The position numbers were made by a program, and so were the translations under genes. A DNA stretch of 64,000 nt from Austropuccinia psidii (Eukaryota > Basidiomycota > Pucciniomycetes > Pucciniales > Sphaerophragmiaceae): assembly GCA_023105745.1 (NCBI GenBank), contig JALGQZ010000009.1:41845359-41909358 (forward strand), given 5' to 3'. Of this stretch, positions 21,699 through 35,559 are shown piece by piece. The notes under the pieces are model-generated. The model was not told the origin of the DNA. It made no database searches and worked only from the letters and a program-made list of their open reading frames with translations. How positions within the stretch are numbered: position 1 is the first letter of the stretch; each line of letters begins with the position of its first letter.

Positions 21699-23813
21699 GT
21701 AAATAAAACATATTAACAGCTTGACTAATACAGTAATGATGAGTAATTCAAGAATTACAAGATTCATTTTTTAGTGATTAAAATATGAATACTTAATTTC
21801 TTTTATCTAGTAGCATAAGGTGAAAAGACTTTACCTAAATTGAATAACAATACATTATCTGTTCCAAGTTATTTGGCTAATCAAGTAGCTCAAACTTGAA
21901 TTAAATCCATTAATACTTTTAAGTTTTGAGATATGATGCGGCATATAAGTCAGTTCACGAAAACTAAATTAAAAGAAAATAATTGATAAAGATGATTTCT
22001 ATCATAAAATCAATCATATTTAAGGAAATATATATAATATAAACTTATTGAAATCATAAATATGAATGATAAAAAAAATATTGTTATATTTATTATGGAG
22101 TTAGTTAAAGTTCCATTCTTATTGAAATTAATATCGAGAAATATTAATATCAACTTTGATAAAGTCTATAAAATCAATTCATGAGTCATTCATGAGAAAA
22201 GAAAAAATAAATATTAGGAACATATATTTCAAATTAGTAGGAAGTAATCAAAGAAAGAGTATCAAATAAGTTAATAAAATAGATTGATTATCGAATATAA
22301 AAAATATTTCATTTTTATGACCTATCTAGAGCACTTAGACTTACTGAGATACCTACCTATATACACTTCTTACTATTTTCTATACAAAAATGGTTTTTGA
22401 ATGATAAAATTTATGCATTTGTTTATATAAAACTTATTTTTTATTCAGATATTCTTCTTCTAATCAATCAATAAAACTATCAAGTTAATTATAAATCCTG
22501 TTTTGGAGCTATTTATTCAGACTTCTCTGAAAACTGCTATTTTCAATGATTCAGCTGAAAATTATATTCTAAATATGGTCTAAAATTAAGATAAAATTTG
22601 CATAATTATTCTAAAAATCCATAGTTGAGTTATTATAAAATTTTTTCTGAGGAAACTTTGGATAAATATTTTTAATTGATTAATTTTTGAAGTTGGATAT
22701 AATAACTTTCAAAGAAAAAACAAGTTATCGGAATAAAAATCATTCACAATAGAAGTTTGAGGATGTTGTCAAAGAATCTAAGTTTTTTCTTAAGAAGTTC
22801 TTAATCTTTAAGAAATGAATTTCACATAAAAAACTATGGTAGCTAAAGTGGTTGGAAAAAAATATATGAAAATATTCATTTACTTACTCTTTATAGTAAT
22901 GAGGACGGTCTTCCATGACTTGAAGCTTATAAAAATAGTTTATATTGATTAATTTAACTTTGAAAAATGTGAAAATATCAATATTACATAGGCTTAAGGC
23001 ATATAGTATTATTTATTTGACGTTATAGCAATAAGTTTAAAGAAATGGTGAAATGAGGCAAAAAGTGGTTCAATTATGATTTAAATGAATCTAAAAAATT
23101 AAATTACTTAATAATTCTAGTAGATTAAATCTTTGAACATATATTAATACCATTATCATCATTAGTAAAAGATCTTCATTATTAAAAGACAACTTCGTCA
23201 TTTTCCACAAATCTTCAAAATATTATCAGGAATTCATATTAGATCTTTACTAAATATTTTATTAATATATATAGTGAGATATGATTAATACAGAATTATA
23301 ATAATTTAATCTATCATATTTTCTATGTCTATTATTTTACTCTAAAAAAATCTCAGTTCTTCATAAAATAATAAATAATTATACTAGGGGGTGCCAAAAT
23401 TACAAAATCCCAGACTGAAAGACCCAAGTTTTTTTCTGAAAATCCCAGAGCATATTTTTGAGGCTTTTTAAATTTCACACATAAAGAAGCTTGGGTTTTT
23501 GAGATTAATTAAAGAAGGGGTTTTAGGCCCAAATAACACGTTTTAAGATACCAAAATCACACTTTTACTCTCACCAACACTTCCATTTGACTAGAACTTG
23601 GGAGTTGAGAATATTGAGCCAAACTTTCAGTGTATCCTGAAGCATATTTTGAAAAATTATGAACTTTCCAATAAATAATATCATTGTGATTCAAAATATA
23701 TCTCAATTCTTGAGTATCCTGTTAAATTTAATCAAAGGTAAAGCTATTATTCAAGAAATAAACCACTATAATTCAAACATAAATTTATAGTACATGAAAA
23801 TCATTAAATTAAA
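21699..23813. other. AT-rich stretch, no gene seen
   Basis: No supportable gene. The block at about 23390-23640 (GTGCCAAAATTACAAAATCC onward) is less AT-rich than its surroundings and may be a repeat remnant that I cannot place. Confidence 0.5.
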
Positions 23814-23818
23814 TAGCT

Positions 23819-25757
23819 TGTAAGGTTTGACTATAATACAATAAGTTGAAATCACTAATATTTTACTTATTGTACTCTGAATGTCCTTATCAAACTTAAA
23901 CAATAACATAAAAGATAATTATAATAATGGCATAAAATATTTATATTATTGAAATAATATAAACTATATAGTGAAAAGATTAATATAATAAAATAAATAT
24001 ATTAATATATTTATAGCACTTTATTATTGACAAAAGAAATACTAAAGGCTTAAAAAATTGTTTTTAATATAAAACAATTATAACAATAATATTACTAATA
24101 TTAAAGCTATGAATTGATATAAATAATATTTATATTAATCTAAGAATTATAAAAGAATAATAATAGAGATAAATTATTATAAAAAGAGAAAATAACCTAC
24201 TTTTAGCACTTAATATACTAATTTTGAATACTTTTACACCAAAAAATATAAATACAACTCATTTAAATTGTATTTACAATAAAAAATTAAAATGAATTAC
24301 AAATATTCTTGTTTTTACATGGAATTAGAGATTTTAGAGAAATTTAACAAAAAATGATTAAAAATTGGTTTCATCACGTCAAAATTTATGATTATAATAA
24401 GTATTAAATTGATTCTTTGAATAAACAACAGTTTTATATAAAAAGAAGAAAGCTTTTACCTTTGGTTTAATAATTTAATGTTTTTGTTGCATCTGAGGGG
24501 GAAATAGAGTAAAAAGAGTTCTATTTATAGTAAAATCTTCCCTCCTGGAGTCCAAAAGGCTTCTAGTAGACGTTTACCGATGGTATCCACTGGAATTGCT
24601 CAGTATCTTAAGGTTGAGTGATTATTAACTCATAATTAAACCATCTTATCTCATTATTAGGCCATTATTTAGAGTTATAACTATAACTCTAAGTTTTATG
24701 ACATCATAGGCTTGGAAGAAACTAAAACTTTTAAATTTCATTAGTATTAATTATAATATAATAGAATTCACCAGTTTTATATCTTATATAACTGTTAAAC
24801 TTAAAATAAGATTACAGTGAGTGATCATAAATGATCAATTTTAAGCTTAAACTTTGATCATTACTAACTTTTGAGTTATACACGCTAAAGCCAATAAAAG
24901 AGTGTATCCTGATAGCTTGACATGTAATAATTCAAATTCCAAGAGAATTCAATTACATAATCAAAACCCTATTTTTGTTGAGTTTTATTGTAACTCATCT
25001 TTTCTGTTGAAACTTACTATTTTAAATTTCAAACCATGATTCCAAAGGGTTTTACCTTGAATATAATGATAATAAATAAATAATTACTCACGAATAAACT
25101 AGTAAGACCTTAATATCCACTTTCTTTTAAGATTGGACCACTTTCACAACAAAGTGGTCAACAGCTATAGGAATCTTATTCAATAAACGCTTAAACATTA
25201 TGCCCTTGTTTACAGCTTGTCAAATAAAGTTTATAACTTTTTTCCTACAGTAATTATGTCGTAACTTTTTTTTTGGCTTAAATATGTATAACATGTATTT
25301 TAAAAGATATGAGTTAAAAACAATGAATATATGCACTGATCATAAAAGTGCATATGGAGGTTATTTCCTTAAATATTGACTTTGAAAATATGACCTAAAA
25401 ATGTTACTTGTGTAGTTTTTCATGGAGAGTTTTGATTGTTCTGTTTATTCTATGTGTTGTCTCACTGGCTTCTGAGATAAAGAACAATTTATGTCTTTTT
25501 TATGGTATTCTTACTTATTATTCATCAATTATTGACTTTACAGATATGCCATAAAATGATATATGTGTATTTTAGCATCAGAAATCTAATGGTGTAATCT
25601 AGTTCACATGTTTACTCATTAGATTATGAGTTAATTAAGAATTTATGCCTACTTATTGCATTTTAACTTATTTTCAGATACTTATTTTAAAAGAATAATT
25701 ATTCTAAAGTTTTCTTGAGACCTTTTTGGATATGTGGTCATATCTCAAAGGCTCACA
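23819..25757 (-). repeat. Solo LTR-A with perfect 5-bp target duplication
   Basis: On the plus strand it starts TGTAAGGTTTGACTATAA and ends CTCAAAGGCTCACA, the reverse complement of a TGTGAGCC...CTTACA LTR. The pentamer TAGCT stands directly outside both ends (23814-23818 and 25758-25762). There is no internal domain, so it is a solo LTR left by LTR-LTR recombination. At 1939 bp it is somewhat longer than the copies at 32172 and 40404. Its TATA region is changed to CTATTTATAG at 24521-24530. Confidence 0.9.
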
Positions 25758-25762
25758 TAGCT

Positions 25763-28269
25763 AGAAACATGAATTATGATTGAATATAATCAGATAAATG
25801 ATGGAGTTCAATTACTTTCATCATTCCACCTACTAAATTGAGATTAATATTTCTTGTCCATTTTGGAATAATTCAATATAATATAAGGATTAGTTAATTA
25901 AGTGTATAATCCATGGGAGTGGGATCTTGAGGAGGATTCATTGGATAAACAACTAATGTCAAGGATGGTGCCTGGGTCTTTTGAATAAGCACATGGGTTT
26001 GATTCAGGTTTTTAATTTGTGTAAAGATCAACCATCTGATATAATCTTTTTTATCAATTGAAATAGCAGATAATATTTTGTATGTTCAGTCAGATAATCC
26101 AAATGTTGAAGTGACTTTTCTGCCAAAATGAATGTAATATCTTTGGGGTTGATTAAGCTTACTTTTATTCCTTTTGTTAGTTGTATTTGAGTTATAATAT
26201 TACTCAATATCCATATTTTGTTTAGCCGTAACCATTAAATCAAAACAAGAAATATTTTTCTGATCATATTTGAAAGGATTTTGAGAAGGTAGTGACTTCG
26301 GTTTAGTCTTAGCCATGAAATCATGAGATTTATTTTGAGAGGAAATATTGGAAGGAATAATTAATTTGAATTTTAAGTAGGAGGAGTTTTTTTATTGGAA
26401 TTGAATGATATTAGCTTGAAATTGATTTACTTGATATCCAACCCCCACAAAATACTTTGAAATAGAAATAAGTAATAAATATAAATTTCCTTTATTATAT
26501 AAAAGCTTAATGATTCATAAAAAGGATTAAAATGGAGACATAAGAATTAGGAAATTCCTTTCAATAATAAAATTAATAAAGTGGAGAATATCTTAAATAG
26601 CACAATTCACAAATTAGGAAACTCCTAAAAGTAAAAGAATTAATAAATTAGACAATTGGTTAAATGAAAGAAATTCATAAAGTAGACAATTTTTTAAATT
26701 AACAAGCCTGTTTATTAGAAAATTATTTTTCCTCAAAGAAAGAAAAATTCACATATTAGCAAATTATTCAAATGAATATTTTCATAAGTGAGAAAATTCT
26801 TGAAATGAAAATATTCATAAACTAGACAATGCTTTCAATTACAAATTTGAATATCTCGATTAAAAAATTGAGAATTGAAATTCACTTCAGAAAAGTGATC
26901 TTTTTTTGTAATATATTTGTATTTTTACTATTAATATCATCATTTTTCTGATATTTTTTCTCAGAGCTCATGATAAAAATATAAACTAATAATCTCAAAA
27001 AATTGATTTCAAATAAAAAAGGTATCTAATTTATAATTTTTTTTTGCTACAATAGATAACTTGTATAATTCAAACAGTAAGTACCTTTCGCTCTAATTTA
27101 ATAAAGATACAGTAATTTGTAATGATAGCTCATTAATTCAGAGAATTACTTAGAGAGATTGAGGAAGAAGTAACTAAAAAAAAAAATTTGGTATAAGAAA
27201 CCAAAATTCCAAGCGATGAAATCTCCCATCAATGGGATTTGACAAATTATATTAATTATTTGCTTAACTTATTCTTAGATTCACTTATTTTTCTCATTGT
27301 AATATCTTTAAGAGATGTAGGTTTTAGTTTTTTTATCTTTTTATCCCAAAGATGAACATTAAAAATTTTAATTGTCTTCATTTGAGTCCTAATTCTTCTT
27401 TTATTTCCAAGAATTTATTTACAGCTCCATGGGGACCATTGTTTGAAATTTTGAGATTGAAATAATACTTTTGTGTATCTTTATTTAATTCTCCTTTTAA
27501 ATGATCATAAAGTATATCTCACAAAATCCATGATTTGAGAAAAATTTTGATTGAGAAAGAGGAGAAAAACCATTGATTTTTAAAAGAGAACACTGAAAGA
27601 CTTCTGAACTTAATCATTCTGGGCAGGGATTAAGGATACAATGGTAAGAAGTATAAAACACCAAACTGAAAAAATTTTCAATTGAGAAGGAAATGAAATA
27701 TAATTTGGTGAAGAAACAAGGTCTAGTAAAACCATAGAGAGACAGTTTTTGAGAGGAATGGATCTTCGACATCAGAGAATACTTAAATGGTACAGACTAC
27801 TCAAAATTGAAATAGTGAGGTTGAAAGTATAAGTACAAAAGGTTATATTAAAGATTTATACTGAAAATAATACTGAGAAAAGTGGCTAGATATCACAGGG
27901 TCTTTTGGGAAAAGAAAAAGAGTGGCCTGGCACTCAGTAAACAGGGAACTCACTTAGAAGACTCCAAATAAGAAAGAAGAGAGAAATAAAAGCAATAAAT
28001 TTCTCTAAGAAATATGCAGGTACGAACTGAGATGCAATAAGAGAAATAGTAAGCCAAATGGCCAAAGAGCTAACCAAGTAAGTCTTAAATCACTATTTCA
28101 ACCTGCCATAATGAACAATGTAATTAGTAAAGGATATAAACACCAATATCCACTGACAGGCAAGAGAAAAGAAAAGGGTGCTAAATGACTGACTTTATTA
28201 TATCAGTATTCACTGAACAAAAAAGATAAGATAAATAAAGATAAAATAAAATAAAAATATATTAATTAA
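25763..28269. other. AT-rich stretch, no gene seen
   Basis: No supportable gene, RNA gene or recognised repeat. Confidence 0.5.
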
Positions 28270-29440
28270 CTGGGGGAAAAGCACTCCAGGATCAAAGTAG
28301 TCTGGTATATGTGAAGAGTTGAGAGCTTGACTCCTTCAGGCTGGCAGCTGATCTGTATTGATTGTCTGATGGAATGTATACCTTTCCAAATTGGGAAATG
28401 AACTGGGTTGAAGGATATTCCGATGGTTTATGATTGAAATACAGGTCTTGATGAATCCAGACTGTATTTAATGAATGTGGTTGCCAAGGTGGATTGATGG
28501 AGCATTTACACTTGACATAATGTTTTGGAAATACCTTTAAAATATCCATTGAGAATGAACTGCCAGTATTCCCTTGTAGGAATACTCTGAATGAGAATAT
28601 GCAATGATTTCTTGATGGAATAATTGACATTTGAGAGTGAAACTTATCCTTGAGCCTTGATGAATCCTCTGGATTACATGATGCCTTGATGAATTTATGG
28701 AATGTTGAAATAACCCTTTGATATTGGCATCATTGGATTTCTGGTGAAAAAAGATGCATAATGGAGGAAAACACCATTTATAGAACTTTTGGTTATTGGA
28801 TGGTGAAAGTGGCCAAAGGTCTTTTGGAAGGATGCCTGCAGGATATGAGTAAAAAGGGGTTTTGGGTGGCTTCGGGGGTGACAACGGTTTTTTGGTTGTT
28901 TTGGCCAAATACCTCTTATACAGATTTGAAACTGTATTAGCACAAAGTTTGAAAAATGCACAGGAGTGTGAAAAATGTTCAAAACTGGAAATTAAGCCCC
29001 AAATGGCTAAATATGGCTATTTGGGCATATTTACTATATTACATGGAAAAAAGGGATTAAATTCATGAATACACCAAAATTTGAAGAAGTTTATTTAAAT
29101 CTTAAAAATAAAAATACAGGATTTTGGGCTGTATTTTCCCTGTTGACTGGAAAATACCTAAGAGTTCCCAAAAATGAAGACTGGCCAGGAAGGGCCTGAT
29201 AATGATGAAGGGGCAAAGTTGGCCCCAGATGGTGAAATGGGCATAAAATTCCAGGAAAGATGAAGTGACCAATTTAGCCAAGGATTATAGATATGGCCAA
29301 ATTGCCATAAATTGGATATGACATTGGTATGCCATATGGAGGTCCAAGAGGGTGATTTCCATGGTTGTGACATTAGACCAGACAGCATATGCTGTATTTT
29401 GAATTTGAAATGGGAGATATTTGAGGAATATGGTAAATAG
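28270..29440. other. Less AT-rich block with overlapping open frames, identity unknown
   Basis: Composition shifts towards G and C relative to both flanks. Several minus-strand frames overlap in different phases (28292-28630, 28537-28908, 28695-28982, and 29158-29388 further on). None resembles a known family, and their overlap in three phases argues against coding. The words CTGTATT, TGATGAAT and GGATT recur and resemble the 4.6-4.9 kb region read on the other strand. The best reading is a degenerate dispersed repeat. I cannot define its ends. Confidence 0.35.
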
Positions 29441-32171
29441 AAAAGAAATTAAATTCCAAATTCTTTATTTTGGAAGAAATGCAAGCCAAATGTGCAAGCT
29501 AAAATTTTGCAATTTAGTTTCCTGAATATTATTGTTTGGAAAGGCTAGCCCAAGCTCATTAGATTGAGAATAAATGTAAAAGTCTCATTTTAAATTTATA
29601 TTTATTTTAATATTTTCCATTGATTAATATCATTTAATGAAAAAAGGGACTTTTGAGGTCTTTGAAACAGGCTTTTAAATAATTATTACATATTTTCAAG
29701 CTCAGTTACGGATAAATGTAGCTTCAATATATCACAACCAGAACTATTTTATTTTTAAATCTTTAATTAATGATAAATAGTCTCAATTAATTGAGGGTTT
29801 TCCTAAAATATGAATATTATGAAAGAGTGACCCTAAAATGGAATGGATTTCTCTTATGAACTGTTATATCATGTGAGACATAATATCCCTTATTTTCCTT
29901 CTATTCTTAAAGTAAAATTGATTATTTCAAATTTAAAAAAACCTCAATATTAATTACAAAGTGTTATTTTGGGAAGGCATTACCAAAATATGGTACAAAT
30001 TGAGTGAATATCACCAGTATTTAAGCCCATAAATTTCTGTAGAGGGAATGTTTCCACTTATAGCTATAATTTATGAATATTTAAAGAAGAAGATCTTTCT
30101 CTTATATCATTATTGAGACCCCATTCTATGATAAGACAGTATATTTTAAATTGAGAACCACTCTGATTGTAATAAAATAGATATACCTTTATTATAGCAT
30201 AGTCAAAGAAATTTTCCTCTAAAACCTCCTTTACTTTAGTTTTTTGTAAAATTGAATTTTGTCTTTTGGAATACAAAGTTATTAATTGCTTTAGTAATTC
30301 CTATTAGAAGAGGTTTTCTTTTGAATTTGAATCTTCAAGTATGTCAAAACCAAAGGTAATATTTTAAACAATTGTTTTTTTTGTGAGCTAGAATTTCAAT
30401 AAAATTAAGGTACAAGCTATATACAAAAATGGGATATATCTCTAATAACAAATATCTATATAATTAATATTAAGCCAATGAAAATATATGTGTTATGTTT
30501 AAGTAAATCTAACATTTAATTATTAATAATGTTAAGCTTAATTTTTATCAATTCTCTTGTTTAAAAATGCTCCATTGATCTAATTTTTCATGAAGTTTAA
30601 ATTTGATCTATGTTTGCTATATTTCATAGGAAGTAATTTTTCTTTTCTTTCTTTGATCCCTGTTAATAAATTTTTCAACAACTTTGTTGTATGAATAGTT
30701 CTCTATTTGTTTAGAAATAGAAGTTTAATTTGTAATAAATGCTTTGATAAATTTGATGTTTTGAATAAATTTTCAGATTTTCCCAATAATAAGAAAAGAA
30801 AAACTTAAATTATTAGAGCTAATTGAGAAAATGATCATTTAATTTCTCTACATTCAATTTTCTTTAAAGTTAGGGAGGCCAAATATGTAAATTTTGTTCA
30901 GAAATTAGATCAAATAGAATATGTATATTAGATAGCTATTGGGAATAATTAACAAATATTCAGTTCTGAATAAATAGAGAAATATTTTTTTCAACAATTG
31001 AGTGCTATTTAATATTACAGAAAAATGACTAGGAGAGATGAGTTATTTTAAAAAGTTTGTTTCTCAAGTCTCATCCATCAAGATGATGGGGCTTTCTGAA
31101 GTGAAATTCACCCTGATAAACCTCTTCAATATAAAATAACAGTAAATATGTTATAAAATACTATTTATGAAACTTTTTGATAAGCTTATATATGACTATT
31201 GTTTGCATATTCCTAAGAAAAACTAAAAATAAGGTTAATTTTGTGTGTTTCTAGTGTTTAGGTTGATTAATGACATATAATAATAACTACATTTATATTT
31301 TAAAATTAAATAACCACAGAAATAAGCTGTCAGATCTTTGGAAGAAAGTTTGAGGTGATTCAAATATTGCTTCAGAGCCATATTAGCAATCTTAAAAAGT
31401 AGTCAAAATAACTTTTAAAATTTCCAACACCAGTTATTGAGAATTTGATGTGAGATTTACCTACAGTTTTATAGTCTTTGGATGGTAAACTATTAACCTT
31501 GTCCTGTAAGAAATATCCAAACTCACAAAGATTTTTTTTTCATATACTGAATTTATCATCAACATAATTCAAAATCCCTAAGATTGTTTCAATGAAAGCA
31601 CAATACAATTCAAGAGATTACATTTTTGAAAATGATATAATTTTTGCTAAGTTTTGAAAAATAAATATAAAGCTATCAATTTTAACCTTTACTGGATTTG
31701 AATGGGATTTCAGGAAACACAGCCTTTTGTGATATTTTTTTACCAAATACTATGAGATTTACTTGGTCCTCATCTCTCAAAAGCCAACATAATATTAAAA
31801 TTTCTAATTAGGATGATAAGTAGGATATTTTATTCATGAGTTTCCCATAATCACACCCCCTCAGCACTTTCTTTAAATTATAAATTTTTTCCCTCTTTAT
31901 TATTTTAAGGGGAAAGATAAACAGAAAACTCCACAAAAAATGCATTAAAAAAGTTTTTCTCAAAAAAATGAAATCAGGAGATGAAATTACTTCAAAAAAT
32001 TATTAAAAATTTGATGTACTTCTTGTATTGGTATAATAAAAATATTTTTTTTTCAACTTTTTTGAAAAAAAAAATGATAAAAAATTCTCTTTATGCTAAT
32101 GTAGATAAAGATCTCTGATTTTTTTTCTTCACTTTTTTTGTTTTATTATTGTTTTTTTCATAAAGCCTATG
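29441..32171. other. AT-rich stretch, no gene seen
   Basis: Only short random frames and homopolymer runs; no feature can be supported. Confidence 0.5.
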
Positions 32172-33931
32172 TGTGAGGTTTGACTATAAAACAATAAGTA
32201 AATATTACTAATATTTTGGTTATTTTACTCTTGATTGTTTTATTAAAGTAATGAATCAGATAAAGAATTATTATAATTATGGCATAAAATATTTCTATTA
32301 TGAAATAAATATAATAATATAATAAAAATGAATATATTGATATATAATGATTAATATATTTATGGCAATTTATCATTTTTACAAAAAAAGTAATAAATGT
32401 GTGAGAAAAGATTTTCATTAATAAAAAAACAATTTATAGCAACAAAATTACTAATATTAAGTTTATATATTAATATAAATACTATTTATATTAATAAAGC
32501 ATTATTAATAATAGTAATAAAAAGAAATATAACTTACTTTTAACACTTAATATAATAATTTTGAATTCTTTTATGCCAAATAATGAAAATACAGCTTATA
32601 AAAATTGTATTTACAAAAAAATAAAGAAATTAGAAATTTTCTTGATTTTACATGGAATTAAAGATTTAGAGAGGAATGTAACAAAAAAATTAAATAATTG
32701 TTTAATAACATCAAAATTGCTTATTAATACAAATATGAACTTGATTCTTTGATAATTTAATTGAATTTCATAAAAAGAATAAGCTTATTACCTTTGGTTT
32801 TAATATTTTAGTATTTTTGTTACTTCTGAGGGGAAAATAGAGGTAAAAAGAGCTCTATATATAGTAAGATCCTCCCTCCTGGAGCCCAGAAGGCTTCTAG
32901 TTGACTTGGAATGATAGTATTCACTGGAATTGATCAGTATTCTAAGGTTTGGTTATGGTTACATCATAATTAACTCATTGTATCTCATCATTACACTATT
33001 ATTTAGAATTATCACTATAGATCTAGGTTTTCTGACATAATAGGAGTGGAAGAGGTCTAAAATTCATGTATTTTATTAGTATTAATCATAATATAATAGT
33101 ATTCATCATTTTTGTTACTTTTATAACTGTTAAACATAAAGTAATATTACAGTGAGTGATCAAAAATGATCAATTTTAAGCTTAAACTTTGATCATTAAT
33201 ACCTTTTGAGTTGTACACACTAAAGCCATTCAGAGGGTGAATTATGATATCTTGTGATGTCATTATTAAACTTCCAAGAGAATTCAATTAAATCATCAAA
33301 ACTATATTCTTGATGATTTTTCTTGTAATTCATCTTTTCTGTTTAAATTTACTATTTTAAACTTCAAACCATGATTTCAAGGGGTTATACCTTGAATATA
33401 ATAATAAAAAATTACATCATTATTAACATATGAGCTAGTAGAGTCTGAATATATACATATTTGGAAGCTTGGACTACTTTTACAACAAAGTGGTCAACCA
33501 CTTTTCTTATTTTTCTCAATAAACCATTGTAAGTTATGCTCTTGTTTATAGCTTGCCCAATAAATATTATATATGTATTCTTACATTAATGAGGTGGAAA
33601 ATGTATCATGCATATTTCAAAATATATGGGCTTAAAGCCATGAAGATATGCAGTGATCATAAAAGTGCATATATTCAGGTTATCTGAGAAAGTGTTGAAT
33701 TCTCAGATATGAAATAAAAATGTTATATGTGTAGCATCTATTGGGGAATCAAATGGTGTAATTTATTTCAGATTTTTATTCATTGGTGTCTGAGATAACA
33801 AAAGATTCATGCCTTTTTGTGGAATTTTTACTTATTTTGAGAGAAGGGTTTCAGTCCTTATTATTAAAATAAGTATTTTTAAGTTTTTCTGCAACCTTTT
33901 TGGATATGTGGTCATATCTCAAAGGCTCACA
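32172..33931 (-). repeat. 3' LTR of the chromovirus (LTR-A)
   Basis: 1760 bp. The plus strand starts TGTGAGGTTTGACTATAAAA and ends CTCAAAGGCTCACA. Aligned landmarks with the other LTR-A copies include the ACAATAAGTAA dyad, CTATATATAG, CCTCCCTCCTGGAG and GTGATCA...TGATCAATTTTAAGC. Confidence 0.9.
32855..32864 (-). promoter_or_regulatory. TATA box in the 3' LTR
   Basis: CTATATATAG, itself palindromic, with the conserved purine-rich block (CTCCAGGAGGGAGGAT on the minus strand) just upstream. The same arrangement occurs at 41056-41065 in the 5' LTR. Confidence 0.5.
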
Positions 33932-33951
33932 TTCCCTACCACCAAAAATAT
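33932..33951 (-). other. Polypurine tract
   Basis: The minus strand reads GGTGGTAGGGAA directly before the LTR start TGTGAGCC, matching the position and character of the AGGGGAGGGAA tract at 919-929. Confidence 0.65.
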
Positions 33952-34003
33952 TGCACCACAATATGATATAGCTAACTAGACTATTGTCCACTGTCCTACC
34001 TCT

Positions 34004-34531
34004 TCAATAGAGTTTTCTATTCTTGAAGATAAATAATGCATAGATCTTCCATTGTTGAGGTCTTCTTTCATTTCTAAACCTTCTTAATAGGCTATTAGCT
34101 TTAGTTATGTCTTTCTCAATTAGCCATTCATCTTCTTGAGCTGGGTTTCTGTACCTTACAAGGTATTCCCTTTCTTTAATGACTTTCATAATTTTATTTT
34201 CTTCTCCTTCTTCTAGAGGGGTAATTTTTAGTTGTGGTTTGTTTCTTAGGGGAAATAACTCTTTATAACTTGATATGTAAGACTTTATCAGGCTTACAGG
34301 GAAAGCTGGGTGTTTGTTCATTAATTATCCTGTTGATTCTAGTTGCACAGCATTAAGGCCATGTAGTGCTCTTATAATAAAGTTTACTGCAAAGGAATCT
34401 TTCAGATTATTTGGAGCTTTGATTTTATTAAAGCTTAGAGTTGATAATAAGAGTAAGTCTTCTACTTCAAAATCAGGTGGCCTATGACTTTTGTCCCATC
34501 TTTCTTTTGCATATTTAAAACAATCTTTCAT
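34004..34531 (-). pseudogene. Integrase C-terminal region and chromodomain (broken)
   Basis: Two frames separated by a stop near 34322. The upstream part (34325-34531) carries the KYAKERWDKSHRPPDFEVED-type region that follows the integrase core and the LNFNKIKAPNNL-like segment. The downstream part (34004-34321) carries LMNKHPAFPVSL and then the chromodomain EYLVRYRNPAQEDEWLIEKD, ending in the usual RRFRNERRPQ tail. The chromodomain directs integration to chromatin in this family. Confidence 0.9.
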
Positions 34532-34543
34532 AAATCTGTTAGA

Positions 34544-35346
34544 CTAATTTCTTGCTGTGTAAAGCATTATTTTGAAACTTCTTTCTGTTAGATGTATATC
34601 CACTAAGTCCTTTTTGAGGGTGTCAAAAGGAAGTCTTGGATTAAAACCTTTTTCTGACATTGCTGGCATTTTGCCAGTTGAAGAATGAATCAATGCTTTA
34701 TTTTCCAGTTCAAGAGCTGGTATTAAGGTACACCAATAATGGGTAAAACCATCAGAATCTTTGAATTCTAGATCATAAGCACAAACTCTTCTGAGAATTT
34801 CTTCTAAAGTTTGTATAATTCTTTCTGCTAAACTATCAGTTTGAGGGTGATAAGCTGTTGATAATGGTGAATTTGTTCCAAACAAGTGATGGTGAATTTT
34901 ACATAATGATGAAGTGAACTTTGGATTTCCATCACTTATGATGTTTTGGAATAAGCCTATATGACTAACTAATCTATTCCATATCATTATGGCTGTATCC
35001 ATAGCTGTGTCATCTTTATAACATGGTAAGAACATTGGGGTTTTGCTGTACCTGTCAACTAGTACTATGCATTCAATAAAGCTCCTGTCTTCTCCTGGAG
35101 GTAAGGCTTTTACCCAGTTCATATGAACTAGTTCCCATGGGGATGTTGGTTCTTGGATTTGGATCATCATTCCAAGGTTCTTGCCTGTGGCTCTATTTGC
35201 TTTTTGAAATCTGTCACAGCTTTGGCAATACTCTGAAACCTCTTTTCTCCAATTTGGCCACTAAGAGCAGGTTTTCACTCTCTTTAGTGTCCCATCTTCT
35301 GAGAGATGTCCAGAAACAACACTATCATGGCATTCATGTAGTATAG
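34544..35346 (-). pseudogene. Integrase (broken; first catalytic Asp replaced by Asn)
   Basis: The zinc-binding HHCC region (HECHD...GHLSED...TCS...YCQSCDRF) spans about 35200-35346 and has an in-frame stop where a Trp is usual; its last Cys is Phe. The core follows as a 208-residue open frame. The usual HMDW around the first catalytic Asp reads HMNW (codon at 35117-35119), and the usual SDRDPKF reads SDGNPKF, keeping the second catalytic Asp. TAYHPQTD and the catalytic Glu of LAERIIQTLE are present. It ends in a stop at 34544. It cannot encode an active integrase. Confidence 0.92.
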
Positions 35347-35559
35347 TGTTTATCATATTCCTATCTGTCAAGGTCATAACACATGTTTGCTTAGTCCTAT
35401 GATAAAGAATTCCATCAAGGAAGTACAATATTCCTTCATCATATGCTTTTTTCCATACTTAATCTAGTATGGAGGATAATGATGGGTCTTTGCAATCTTT
35501 CATTAAGAGTTGGAATAATATATGGAAACTTCTTTCCATCTTATAGCTTTATTTAACCT

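Noticed and set aside
21579..21767. 62-residue hydrophobic minus-strand frame
   Set aside because: It crosses the boundary between the TRIM terminal repeat and host DNA, so it was created by the insertion.
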